Below are positions 17,225 to 25,636 of a stretch of 64,000 nucleotides of DNA, piece by piece (position 1 is the stretch's first letter; every line of letters starts with the position of its first letter). Origin of the DNA: CAWCUU01 sp963798855 (GTDB lineage Bacteria > Gemmatimonadota > Gemmatimonadetes > Longimicrobiales > RSA9); assembly GCA_963798855.1 (NCBI GenBank), contig CAWCUU010000003.1, forward strand, positions 496,001-560,000. The letters are read 5' to 3'. Position numbers and translations under genes: made by a program. The notes under the pieces were generated by a model, which worked only from the letters and a program-made list of their open reading frames with translations, made no database searches and had not been told where the DNA came from.

Positions 17225-20200
17225 TCAGAGCTCCGCCTGCGGCATCCCCGCCGCGATCGCAACGGCGGGCTCGGGCACGGGCTCCGCCGGTCGCGCCCCG
17301 CGCCGCGCGCGCAGCCACAGCCGGACTCGCTTCGCGTCGTCGAGCAACACGTAGACGACCGGCACGACGAAGAGCGTCAACAGTGTCGAGGTGAAGAGGC
17401 CTCCGATGACCGCACGGGCCATCGGAGCGCGCTGACCCGCCCCTTCGCCGAGCGCGAAGGCGAGCGGGAGCATGCCGAAGATCATGGCCGCGGTCGTCAT
17501 CAGGATCGGTCGCAGCCGGATCCGGCCGGACTCCAGCAGCGCGTCCTCCCGCGCAACGCCATCGGCACGGCGCCTGTTCGCGAAGTCGAGCAGCAGGATC
17601 CCGTTCTTGGTGACGAGACCCATCAACATGATCACGCCGATCATGCTCATCACGTTCATGTTGCCGCGGGTGATCCAGAGCGCGAGCACCACGCCGATGA
17701 AGCTCATCGGCAGAGCGATCATGATCGCGAGCGGCTGCAGGAAGGAGCCGAACAGGGAAGCCAGGATCAAGTAGATGAACGTCGCCGCCAGAAGCAGCGC
17801 CTCGAGGACGTAGCCCTTCGTCTCCTGCAGGTTCTCGACGTCGCCGGTGAAGACGACGTGGTATCCGGGCGGCAGCCCGAGCGAGTCCACCGTGGCGGCG
17901 ACCTGCTTGGCGACATCGCCGACGCCGAAGCCCGGCAGGACCCCCGCCGAGATCGAGATCTGGCGCTCGAGCGCGCGGCGCTCGATGCGCTGCGGGCCGA
18001 CGCCGGCTCGAACCTCGGCGACCTGGCCGAGCGGCACGACCATCGCCTGCCCGCTCTCCGAGTCCGCGTTCATGCTCTGCACCGGGATCGTGGCGACGTC
18101 GTTCGCGGAGCTGCGCATCGAGTCCGGATAGACCACCATCACGTCGTGGGAATAGCCGAGCGGATCCTCCCAGCGGGTGGCCCGCCGCCCCTGGAAGAGC
18201 GGCTGCAGCGTGGCGGCGATGCTGCCGACGCCGAGGCCGGCCGCCCACGCCTGCTTGCGGTCCACGTCCACGTTCAGCTCGGGGATCTCGCCCTCATCGC
18301 TCGAGGTCGGCTCCGCCACGCCGGGCACGCGCCGCATCGCGTCCAGCACCTGCTGCGCCGCCAGCTTGAGCCGCGTCGGCTCCGGTCCCTGCACGTTCGC
18401 GACGATCGGCTGCCGGTATCCGCCGAAGATCGAGCGGGAGCCCATCACGGACGCGTGCACGCCCGGGACGCCGCCGAGCCGCGCGCGGATCGAGGCCTGG
18501 ATCTCCGTCAGCGAACGCTTCTTGTCCGGCCGCAGCTTGACGAAGACGCGGCCGTTGTTCGCCGTTCCTCGAAAGCCGCCCGCGACCGACGTGTAGGTGA
18601 ATTCCACTTCCGGCTGCTCGCGGAGCAGCGTCGCGACCTGCAACCCCTTGTCGATCGTGTAGTCAATGTTCGAGCCCGGCTCCGTGCGGAAGCTGACGTT
18701 GAACTCGTCGGCGTCGGCGTCGGGCATCCAGGTGAAGCCGAGCTTCGGCAGCATCGCGAAGGCGAAGACGACGGACAGCGCGGCGACCCCGAGGACCGTC
18801 CAGCGGTGGTGCAGCGCCCAGCGCAGGCCGAGCGGGTAACGATCGGCCAACCGGTCGAAGAGCTCGTTGAAGCCGCGAGCGAAGCGGCGGATCGGGCCCA
18901 GTCGCCCCGCGTGGTGGCTCTCGACCTCCGGATCGTGCCAGACGCTCGACAGCATCGGGTCGAGCGTGAAGGAGACGAACAGGCTTACGAGCACGGCGAA
19001 CGCGACGGTGACGCCGAACTGGAAGAAGATCTTGCCGATCATCCCGCCCATGAACGCGACGGGCACGAACACGGCGACGACCGCGAGACTCGTCGAGAGC
19101 ACCGCGAGGCCGATCTCGTCGGTGCCCTCCTTCGCCGCCCGGAAATGGTCCTTCCCCATCTCGAGGTGGCGGACGATGTTCTCGCGAACGACGATCGCGT
19201 CGTCGATGAGCAGCCCGATGGCCAGCGACAGCGCCATCAGCGTCATCGTGTTGAGCGTGAAGCCGCTCGCCCACATGACGAAGAACGCGGAGATGATGCT
19301 GACCGGCAGCGTCAGGCCGGTGATGACGGTCGACCGCCAGGAGTTGAGGAAGAGGTAGATGATCGCGATCGTGAGCAGCGCGCCGAGGAAGATCGTGAGC
19401 TGAACGTCGGACAGCGACTGCCGGATGCTGCGCGAATCATCCTGCACGACGCGAAGCCGGATGTCGTCGGGCAGCTGCCGCTCGAGCGTCGCGATGGCCT
19501 CCCGCACGCCGTCGGCGACCGCCACGGTGTTCGCGCCCGAGATCTTCAGGATGTCGAGCGAGACGGCGCGCGCGTCGTCGATGTAAGCGGCGCTCGTCTG
19601 ATCCTCCGTTCCGTCCACCACGGTGCCGAGGTCCGCCACGCGGACCGGCACCCCGCCGCGCGTCGCCACGACGATCTCGCCGAACGCGCGCGGATCGACG
19701 ATGCGGCCGGTCACGCGGATCAGCCGCTGCGTCTCGCCGCGCTCGATGCGGCCGGCCGGCACCTCCTGATTCTCCCGCGCCAGCGCGTCCGCCACCTGAG
19801 CGGGCGTGATGCCGTACGCTCGGAGCGCGTCCGGATCCAGCTGCACGCGGATCTGCCGGGCGGTGCCGCCCACGACGTTCACCTCGCCGACGCCGTTCAC
19901 GGTCTCGATGCGTCGCTTCGCGACCTGCTCGGCGAAGTCCGTCAGATCGCGGATCGGCCGCTCGGTGCTCTGGATCGCGACGGACATGATCGGCCGATCG
20001 TTCGGGTCGAAGTGGCGAACGATCGGATCGTCCATGTCCTGCGGGAGCTGGCGACGGATCGCCGCCACCTTCGCCTGCACGTCCTGCTGCGCCGCCAGCA
20101 CATCCACGCCGAGCTCGAAGCGCGCGATCACGATCGAGCTGCCCTCCATCGACGTCGACGTGATCTCCTTCAGCCCCTGGAGCGTGTTGAGCGACTCCTC

Positions 20201-20401
20201 GACCGGCCGCGAGACGTCCTGCTCCATGACCTCCGGCGAGGCGCCGCGGAAGGTCGTCTGTACGACGACGACGGGGTAGGTCACGTCGGGATACTCGTCG
20301 ATCGCGAGCCGCCGGTACGAGACGATCCCGAGAACGACCAGCGCGGCCATCATCATGGTCGCGAACACCGGCCGCTTGATCGAGACATCGGAGAGAAACA
20401 T
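17225..20401 (-). CDS. RND multidrug efflux permease (AcrB/HAE1 type)
   Basis: 1058 residues, the normal length for an inner-membrane RND pump that exports drugs or hydrophobic compounds using the proton gradient. It starts MFLSDVSIKRPVFATMMM as most family members do. The TM4 proton-relay region LALSLAIGLLIDDAIVVREN contains the adjacent Asp pair. The partner TM10 region contains GLVTKNGILLLDFAN with the conserved Lys. Two large periplasmic loops are in place. Third gene of a TolC/adaptor/pump operon, 23 bases after the adaptor stop. Confidence 0.96.
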   Translation of the reverse strand: MFLSDVSIKRPVFATMMMAALVVLGIVSYRRLAIDEYPDVTYPVVVVQTTFRGASPEVMEQDVSRPVEESLNTLQGLKEITSTSMEGSSIVIARFELGVDVLAAQQDVQAKVAAIRRQLPQDMDDPIVRHFDPNDRPIMSVAIQSTERPIRDLTDFAEQVAKRRIETVNGVGEVNVVGGTARQIRVQLDPDALRAYGITPAQVADALARENQEVPAGRIERGETQRLIRVTGRIVDPRAFGEIVVATRGGVPVRVADLGTVVDGTEDQTSAAYIDDARAVSLDILKISGANTVAVADGVREAIATLERQLPDDIRLRVVQDDSRSIRQSLSDVQLTIFLGALLTIAIIYLFLNSWRSTVITGLTLPVSIISAFFVMWASGFTLNTMTLMALSLAIGLLIDDAIVVRENIVRHLEMGKDHFRAAKEGTDEIGLAVLSTSLAVVAVFVPVAFMGGMIGKIFFQFGVTVAFAVLVSLFVSFTLDPMLSSVWHDPEVESHHAGRLGPIRRFARGFNELFDRLADRYPLGLRWALHHRWTVLGVAALSVVFAFAMLPKLGFTWMPDADADEFNVSFRTEPGSNIDYTIDKGLQVATLLREQPEVEFTYTSVAGGFRGTANNGRVFVKLRPDKKRSLTEIQASIRARLGGVPGVHASVMGSRSIFGGYRQPIVANVQGPEPTRLKLAAQQVLDAMRRVPGVAEPTSSDEGEIPELNVDVDRKQAWAAGLGVGSIAATLQPLFQGRRATRWEDPLGYSHDVMVVYPDSMRSSANDVATIPVQSMNADSESGQAMVVPLGQVAEVRAGVGPQRIERRALERQISISAGVLPGFGVGDVAKQVAATVDSLGLPPGYHVVFTGDVENLQETKGYVLEALLLAATFIYLILASLFGSFLQPLAIMIALPMSFIGVVLALWITRGNMNVMSMIGVIMLMGLVTKNGILLLDFANRRRADGVAREDALLESGRIRLRPILMTTAAMIFGMLPLAFALGEGAGQRAPMARAVIGGLFTSTLLTLFVVPVVYVLLDDAKRVRLWLRARRGARPAEPVPEPAVAIAAGMPQAEL

Positions 20402-20424
20402 GCCGCGCCGCCTTTCGCGTCCGC

Positions 20425-21633
20425 CTAGTGCTGCGGGGTGTTGGGTTCCGTGCCCAGGATCTGTACGCTGGCGCCCTCGCCGAGCAGCCCCACGTTACCG
20501 ACGACCACGCGGTCCCCCGCCTGCAGCCCGGACGTGATCTGCACACGGTCCGCCGCGTCATCCGTGATGCCGACCTGTACGGGAGCTCGCTCGAGGGTGC
20601 CGCCGCGGATCCTCCAGACGAACGGCTCGCCGGTGCGCGGCGCCTGCCGGATCGCCGGGAGCGGGACGACCAGCGAATTCTCCACCCGCTCCCCGACGAC
20701 GCGGCCGGAGGCGAACGTGCCGCCCTTAAGCGTCCCCTGCGCGTTCGGCACCTCCACGTAGACGGCGAGCGTTCGCGACCCCGCCTGCACCGTCGGGCTC
20801 ACGCGCGCGACCTTGCCCTCGAACGGCCGGCCATCGGCGACGAAGCGGACCGTCTGCCCCGGCCGGACGTCGGCCGCCGCGCGGGACGACACGGCCGCCT
20901 CGAGCTCGAGCACATCGGTGCGCACCAGGGAGAAGAGCTGAGCACCGCGTGCGACGTGCTCGCCGGGCGCGACGGCTCTCGTCTCGATCGTACCGGCCAG
21001 CGGCGCCACGACGCGGGTAGCCTCCAGCATGGTCGAGGTCGCCCGGACGCGTGCCTCGGCGGCGGCCTGCCTGGCCTTCGCGGCCGCGAGCTGCTCCTCG
21101 TCCGAACGCACGTCCTGCTCCGCGACGGCACCTTCACGGAACAACTCCCGCGTCTGGTCGAGCGTCCACTGGGCGGTGCCGACCGTGCTCTTCGCGGCTG
21201 CGAGATCCGCCTCCGCGCTGCGCGCGTCGCTGGTCACGTCCAGCGCATCGAAGCGCGCGAGCAGCTGTCCGCGACGCACATGCTGCCCCTCCCGGACATT
21301 GACATCGAGCAGATCGCCCTCGATCCGGGCGCGGACCTCGACGCGCTCGATCGGGTCGAGGTTGCCGGTGATGGGATACGCTCGCTCGATCGGCGCGCGA
21401 ACGACCTCGGCGACATCGCTGGCGGCGAGGGAGACCGTCTGCGACTCGCCCCGCCCGCCCGCCGCCTGCGAGCCGGCCCGCGCTCCGCTCGGCGCCGCCT
21501 TCGCGTCGGCCGGCGGGTCACCGGAGCCGTCCCGCTTGCTCACGCTCTCGCCGCCCGCCTGCTGGGAGCAGGCCGCAGCCACGACCAGGAGGGCGGCGAT
21601 CAGAGTACGGCCCGGCATCCGCGATGTATTCAC
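20425..21633 (-). CDS. RND efflux periplasmic adaptor (membrane fusion protein), lipoprotein
   Basis: 402 residues. The signal peptide ends in a lipobox (VVAAACS), so it is lipid-anchored. It has barrel-sandwich halves (ARIEGDLLDVNVREGQHVRRGQLLARFD and RVVAPLAGTIETRAVAPGEHVARGAQLFSL) separated by an alpha-helical hairpin rich in Ala, Glu and Gln. A beta-barrel and membrane-proximal domain ends in LQAGDRVVVGNVGLLGEGA. It links the RND pump to the TolC-like duct. The start overlaps the TolC-like gene's stop (ATGA). Confidence 0.95.
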   Translation of the reverse strand: MNTSRMPGRTLIAALLVVAAACSQQAGGESVSKRDGSGDPPADAKAAPSGARAGSQAAGGRGESQTVSLAASDVAEVVRAPIERAYPITGNLDPIERVEVRARIEGDLLDVNVREGQHVRRGQLLARFDALDVTSDARSAEADLAAAKSTVGTAQWTLDQTRELFREGAVAEQDVRSDEEQLAAAKARQAAAEARVRATSTMLEATRVVAPLAGTIETRAVAPGEHVARGAQLFSLVRTDVLELEAAVSSRAAADVRPGQTVRFVADGRPFEGKVARVSPTVQAGSRTLAVYVEVPNAQGTLKGGTFASGRVVGERVENSLVVPLPAIRQAPRTGEPFVWRIRGGTLERAPVQVGITDDAADRVQITSGLQAGDRVVVGNVGLLGEGASVQILGTEPNTPQH

Positions 21634-23066
21634 TGCAGCCCCGGTTCGGGAGAAGGATCGGGAGTCACCGCCCGCATCGGCGGCAGTGGAATCTCGTTGC
21701 CGCGAGCGCGAGCGAGCTCGGCGGCCGCGAGGTACAGCTCGTGGACCGAGCGCGCCTCGTTGATCTCCGCGGTCATCAGCGCAAGCTGCGCATCGCTCAC
21801 CTCGAGCTGCGTGCTCAGCCCGCGCGAAAAGCGGAGCGACGCGAGCCGATATGCCTCGGCCGCCTCGGCGGCGTTCTGGTGGCGCGCCTCGAACAGCGAG
21901 CGGGCGGCCTCGAGCCCGGCGCTGGCCTGTGCACGCTCGATCGCGACAGCCTCGCTCTCCTGCGCCGCCTGCAGATCGGCGAGGCGCGCGCGCGCCTGGG
22001 CGAGGTCGATCTGGCCCTTGTTGCGGAGCCCGTCGAAGAGAGGCCAGCTCACCTGTACCCCCAGCGATCGGTCCGGAAAGAAGCCGCCGTTCTGCTCAGT
22101 ACACACACGCTCGGCTGTGGTGCCTTCGGGACAGGCGACCGTGTCGAGCCGGCCGCGCCAGGGCGGCAGCACATTGTCGCGGGGGAACGCCTGCAGCCCG
22201 GTCTGCACGAACACGGAGACGGTGGGCATGAGCGCTGCGCGCGCGATGCTGACGGCGTCGTGACTCGCCTGAGCCTGCAGCTGCGCCGCCCGCAGCGAGG
22301 GACGCTCGACGACCGCGCTGTCCGCTTCGAGCCGGTCCACGAACGGAGGCAGTGCATCGGCGTCGATGGCCGTGACCAGCGCGAGCGGCCGCTCGGCCGG
22401 CACGTTGAGCAGCCGCTTCAGCTCGAGCACGGCCAGCTCGCGGTCGTTGCGGGCCAGGATCAACGGCGGCTCGAGGTTCGCGCGCTGCACCTTCGCCCTC
22501 AGCACATCGTAGCGCGAGGCGCGTCCCCTCGCCTCCAGCTGTTGCACCTGCCGATACTGCTCGTCCGCCAGCTCCAGGTTCCCCTGCTGGATCTCCACGA
22601 GCCTCTGCGCGAGAAGCGCGTCCAGGTAGCGACGCTGGGCGTCCAGCGCGACCTGCGACCGCGACTCCCTCTCCGTCAGCCGGCTCGCCTCACGCACCCT
22701 CGATGCCGCACGCCAGCCTGCGATCCCGCGTCCACCCTGGAAGATCGTCTGCGAGAGGTTCGCGTTCATGTTGTAGGTGTTCGGCTGATTGAAGATCTGG
22801 CCGACCGCCTGTGCCCGCGCGCTCTCGAAGACGTGGCTGTAGGTACCGGAAAAGCGCAGCTGCGGCAGAGCGTCCGCCCGCGCCGTCACGAGCTGCGCAT
22901 CCGCGACGTCGGTGGTCGCCGCGGCGAGCCGGATCTCGTCGCTGCTGCCGAGCGCCCGCTCCACCGCTTCGGGAAGCGAGAGCCGCAGAGTGTCGGGCTG
23001 CTGCGCGAACAGGGCCGTGGCGCGCACGAGCAGCGCCGCGGCCAGTAGGATCTTCTTCTCCACCAT
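21630..23066 (-). CDS. TolC-family outer-membrane efflux protein
   Basis: 478 residues with a signal peptide (KKILLAAALLVRATALFAQ). Two OEP repeats of long alpha-helical hairpins are visible: LSLPEAVERALGSSDEIRLAAATTDVADAQL at the first repeat and RPSLRAAQLQAQASHDAVSIARAALMPTVSVFVQ at the second. It forms the outer-membrane duct for the RND pump encoded next. The ATG at 23064-23066 was chosen because it opens a normal signal peptide; an upstream ATG at 23091-23093 would add nine residues. First gene of the efflux operon; the promoter should lie in 23067-23150. Confidence 0.94.
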   Translation of the reverse strand: MVEKKILLAAALLVRATALFAQQPDTLRLSLPEAVERALGSSDEIRLAAATTDVADAQLVTARADALPQLRFSGTYSHVFESARAQAVGQIFNQPNTYNMNANLSQTIFQGGRGIAGWRAASRVREASRLTERESRSQVALDAQRRYLDALLAQRLVEIQQGNLELADEQYRQVQQLEARGRASRYDVLRAKVQRANLEPPLILARNDRELAVLELKRLLNVPAERPLALVTAIDADALPPFVDRLEADSAVVERPSLRAAQLQAQASHDAVSIARAALMPTVSVFVQTGLQAFPRDNVLPPWRGRLDTVACPEGTTAERVCTEQNGGFFPDRSLGVQVSWPLFDGLRNKGQIDLAQARARLADLQAAQESEAVAIERAQASAGLEAARSLFEARHQNAAEAAEAYRLASLRFSRGLSTQLEVSDAQLALMTAEINEARSVHELYLAAAELARARGNEIPLPPMRAVTPDPSPEPGLQ

Positions 23067-23316
23067 CGTCCTGCGGCCGGGGACCGATTCCATTCCGGAC
23101 GACGGCGACGCTTCGTCGCGAGTCTCCGGATGATTCCCATAATCATTCAAGACGCGCGGCGCCGCGAAAACGTTGAGGAGTCCTCTTCCGGCCCACCGCG
23201 TGCAGCGGAAGCAAGGCCGCCCTGCGGCGGCGTGCGCCTTGCGGTGAACCGTGTGCCGCGGCGATCTTTCAAGATTGGCCCGCACCCGAGGCTGTTCCTC
23301 CCGAGAGGAGAAAAGA

Positions 23317-24381
23317 ATGCCGGATCCCGGATTTCTCGCCCATCCCTGGTGGGTCCCCCTGATTTTCGTGCTCGTTCTCGGCCATATCTCCAGCATCTCG
23401 ACGACGCTCTACCTGCACCGCTCCGCAACTCACGGCGGTGTGAAGTTCCATCCGATCGCGGAGCACTTCTTCCGCTTCTGGCTCTGGTTCACGACCGGAA
23501 TGAAGACGCGGGAGTGGGTCGCGGTGCATCGGAAGCATCACGCGTTCTCCGACCGAGAGGGCGATCCGCATTCGCCGGCCGTCGAGGGATTCTGGGAGAT
23601 CGTGCTCGGTGGCGTCTTCTTCTATCGGGATGCGGTCAAGGACGAGGAGATGCTCGAGAAGTACGGGAAGGGCTGTCCGGACGACTGGATGGAGCGGAAG
23701 GTCTACACCCGCTTCTCGTCGGCGGGGCTCGGAATCATGCTGCTGCTCGATCTCTACCTGTTTGGTCCCTTCGTCGGGATCCTCGCGTGGAGCGCGACGT
23801 CCGTCTGGCTGCCGATCCTCGGCAACATCATCAACGGGATCGGCCACGCGCTCGGGTATCGCAACTTCAGCACGAAGGACGAGAGCCGCAACATCGTGCC
23901 GATCGGCATCTTCATCGGCGGTGAAGAGTTGCACAACAACCACCATGCGGACCCTCGCTCCGCCAAGTTCCGCGCCCACTGGTTCGAGTTCGACGTCGGC
24001 TGGCTCTACATCAAGACGCTGGCCGCGCTGAAGCTCGCGAAGGTCGTCTACGCCCGCACGCAGAACGCGCGTGATTTCGCGGTGCAGTACTACAACAGCG
24101 CGACTCAGCGGGCGACGGCGGCGGCGACCAGCGCGAGCCAGCGGGCTTCGGCGGCCGCGAGCAACGCCAGCCAGAGGGCTTCGGCGGCCGCGACCAACGC
24201 CAGCCAGAGGGCTTCGGCGGCCGCGACCAACGCGCGCGCCCAGGTCTCCGCCGCCGCGACGCGCGCTTCCCGCGCCGCCTCATCGGCCGCGCATGCCGCC
24301 GCCGCCGCCGCCGAGGCGGCTGCGGAGGCGGCCGCGAAGAAGACATCGGGAGGTCCAGAGGAGGCGCACGGCGTCTCCTGA
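23317..24381 (+). CDS. Membrane fatty acid desaturase with an 11-residue-repeat C-terminal tail
   Basis: 354 residues. The first ~260 form an acyl-CoA delta-9-type desaturase. Di-iron histidine boxes are LHRSATH, VHRKHH and LHNNHH, with membrane segments between them; it introduces a double bond into fatty acyl chains. Residues 264-340 are seven 11-residue units (pattern Q-R-A-S-A-A-A-T-N-A-S), almost only Ala, Ser, Thr, Asn, Gln and Arg, ending in AAEAAAEAAAKK. Eleven-residue periodicity is typical of long lipid-binding amphipathic helices (LEA, synuclein, apolipoprotein types), so membrane or lipid-droplet contact is a fair guess. The ATG follows GAGAGGAG. Divergent from the efflux operon. 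Confidence 0.92.
   Translation: MPDPGFLAHPWWVPLIFVLVLGHISSISTTLYLHRSATHGGVKFHPIAEHFFRFWLWFTTGMKTREWVAVHRKHHAFSDREGDPHSPAVEGFWEIVLGGVFFYRDAVKDEEMLEKYGKGCPDDWMERKVYTRFSSAGLGIMLLLDLYLFGPFVGILAWSATSVWLPILGNIINGIGHALGYRNFSTKDESRNIVPIGIFIGGEELHNNHHADPRSAKFRAHWFEFDVGWLYIKTLAALKLAKVVYARTQNARDFAVQYYNSATQRATAAATSASQRASAAASNASQRASAAATNASQRASAAATNARAQVSAAATRASRAASSAAHAAAAAAEAAAEAAAKKTSGGPEEAHGVS
24106..24336 (+). repeat. 33-bp in-frame tandem repeats encoding the desaturase tail
   Basis: Seven 33-base units code for the 11-residue repeats. The three central units are nearly identical at the DNA level (each begins CAGmGGGCTTCGGCGGCCGC), and the outer ones have diverged. The near identity indicates recent expansion by slippage or unequal recombination, with the reading frame kept. 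Confidence 0.85.
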
Positions 24382-24404
24382 GCGGAATGGCCGGCGAGGC
24401 CGAT

Positions 24405-24450
24405 GGATGGCGAAGAGGGCCGGGATCGATCCCGGCCCTCTTCGCCATCC
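24405..24450. terminator. 46-bp perfect palindrome between convergent genes
   Basis: Arms of 23 bases, starting GGATGGCGAAGAGGGCC, are perfectly self-complementary with no spacer and with GATC at the centre. It lies 24 bases after the desaturase stop and before the convergent gene at 24577-25230, so a bidirectional terminator is the simplest reading. There is no clear T-tract. A perfect uninterrupted palindrome of this size is unusual and could instead be a protein-binding site. Confidence 0.6.
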
Positions 24451-24576
24451 AGTCGCAGCGGCCAACCGCACCTCCCGCATCGGTCGACCAGCGGAACGAC
24501 CGCCGGGTCACCCCGACGGCCGCCCTGCCCCGCATCGGGCCATCACGCCCCCGGCGTCAGGGACGCCCGGGTCGCC

Positions 24577-25230
24577 TCAGCTGCCGCCGCTCCTGCGGGC
24601 GCGCGACCACGTGTCATCGTTGCCGCCCCGCTGATCCCGCCGCGCATCCGAGCGGTCCCGGCTGTCGATCCGTCCGTCGCCGTTCCGGTCGCGCGGGATC
24701 TGACTGCTTCGCCACACGTCCGCCCGGCTATTCCACGGACCCGACACCGAGTCGCAGCGCCGGCGAAGCTGCGCCACCCGCCGCTCGAACTTCCGCTGCT
24801 GCTGCAGCTCGTGCTGACGCGTGTTGCGCTCGTAGCGGCCGTGGTTTCGATACCACTGCGCTTCCTGCCGGCGCTCGTTCGTGATCAGTCGCTCGTACTC
24901 GGCCTGGCAGCTGCGCGCGAGACCGTAGCGACTGTCGCGGCGGTCGTAGCTGCCATAGCGGTCATCGCGGCGATTCTCCCAGCGATCATCGCCATCGTCC
25001 CGACGATCCTCATACCGATCGTCGCGGTCCCCGCGTCGATCCTGGTATCGGTCATCGCGGTCGTCATCCCGCTGGCGCGACTCGGCCGAGCCGCGGTCGC
25101 TGCGGTCCAGCCGGTGCTCGCTGGATCTGCCGCGCTGCGGGATGGACTGCGCGGCCGAGACCGCCGGCAGCGCCGCGAGCGCGAGCGACACGATCGCGCC
25201 GAGTACCAATCCACTCCGGATCGTCGTCAT
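24577..25230 (-). CDS. Secreted Arg/Asp-rich low-complexity protein
   Basis: 217 residues. The signal peptide (VLGAIVSLALAALPAVSAAQS) is followed by a long region of alternating charged residues (DRDDRYQDRRGDRDDRYEDRRDD...). A helical, Gln/Arg-rich part with two Cys (RSCQAEYERLITNERRQEAQ... and RRRCDSVSG) follows. Near the C-terminus is DRNGDGRIDSRDRSD, an EF-hand-like calcium loop. The family is not recognised. The ATG at 25228-25230 has an ideal GGAGGT site six bases upstream. Likely periplasmic or cell-surface; a calcium- or polyanion-binding role is a guess. Confidence 0.75.
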   Translation of the reverse strand: MTTIRSGLVLGAIVSLALAALPAVSAAQSIPQRGRSSEHRLDRSDRGSAESRQRDDDRDDRYQDRRGDRDDRYEDRRDDGDDRWENRRDDRYGSYDRRDSRYGLARSCQAEYERLITNERRQEAQWYRNHGRYERNTRQHELQQQRKFERRVAQLRRRCDSVSGPWNSRADVWRSSQIPRDRNGDGRIDSRDRSDARRDQRGGNDDTWSRARRSGGS

Positions 25231-25434
25231 GGTCACACCTCCGTTGAATCCGCCCGGTATTCATGCGGAGTTCATGCCGCGGCCCGGGAGATCGGGAGAT
25301 TCCGCGTCGTTGAGCGGAAAACTCCGGTTATGAGGTGGGGTCCTGCAAACACATGTGTCCCCTGCGGGCGGCGCCGGCCGTCCGGTGGAGAGGACACAGA
25401 GTTTTGGGGAGAGGGCGCGGAGGGCTGCGAGTAG

Positions 25435-25604
25435 TTCACCGCGGAGTGCGCTGAGGGCGCGGAGGATCCTGAATGGTTCACCGCGGAGTGCGCTGAGGGC
25501 GCGGAGGAAATTGAATGGTTCACCGCGGAGTGCGCTGAGGGCGCGGAGGAAACTGAATGGTTCACCGCGGAGTGCGCTGAGGGCGCGGAGGAAACTTGAA
25601 TAAT
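25435..25604. repeat. 42-bp tandem repeat, about four copies
   Basis: Four near-identical 42-base units begin at 25435, 25477, 25519 and 25561 (each starts TTCACCGCGGAGTGCGCTGA), followed by a degenerate partial unit at about 25604. The units differ only in a few bases near their ends. The stretch 25231-25636 contains this array and nothing else I can support. Forty-two is a multiple of three, so open frames run through it, but their predicted products are low-complexity and not credible. Confidence 0.85.
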
Positions 25605-25636
25605 TCGCCGCCGAGTGCGCGGAGGAGTGGGCGGGA

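Noticed and set aside
16946..20428. A 1160-codon open frame on the plus strand opposite the RND permease gene
   Set aside because: It is the antisense shadow of a clear RND pump; the product is Arg/Asp/His/Glu-rich low complexity with no motifs.
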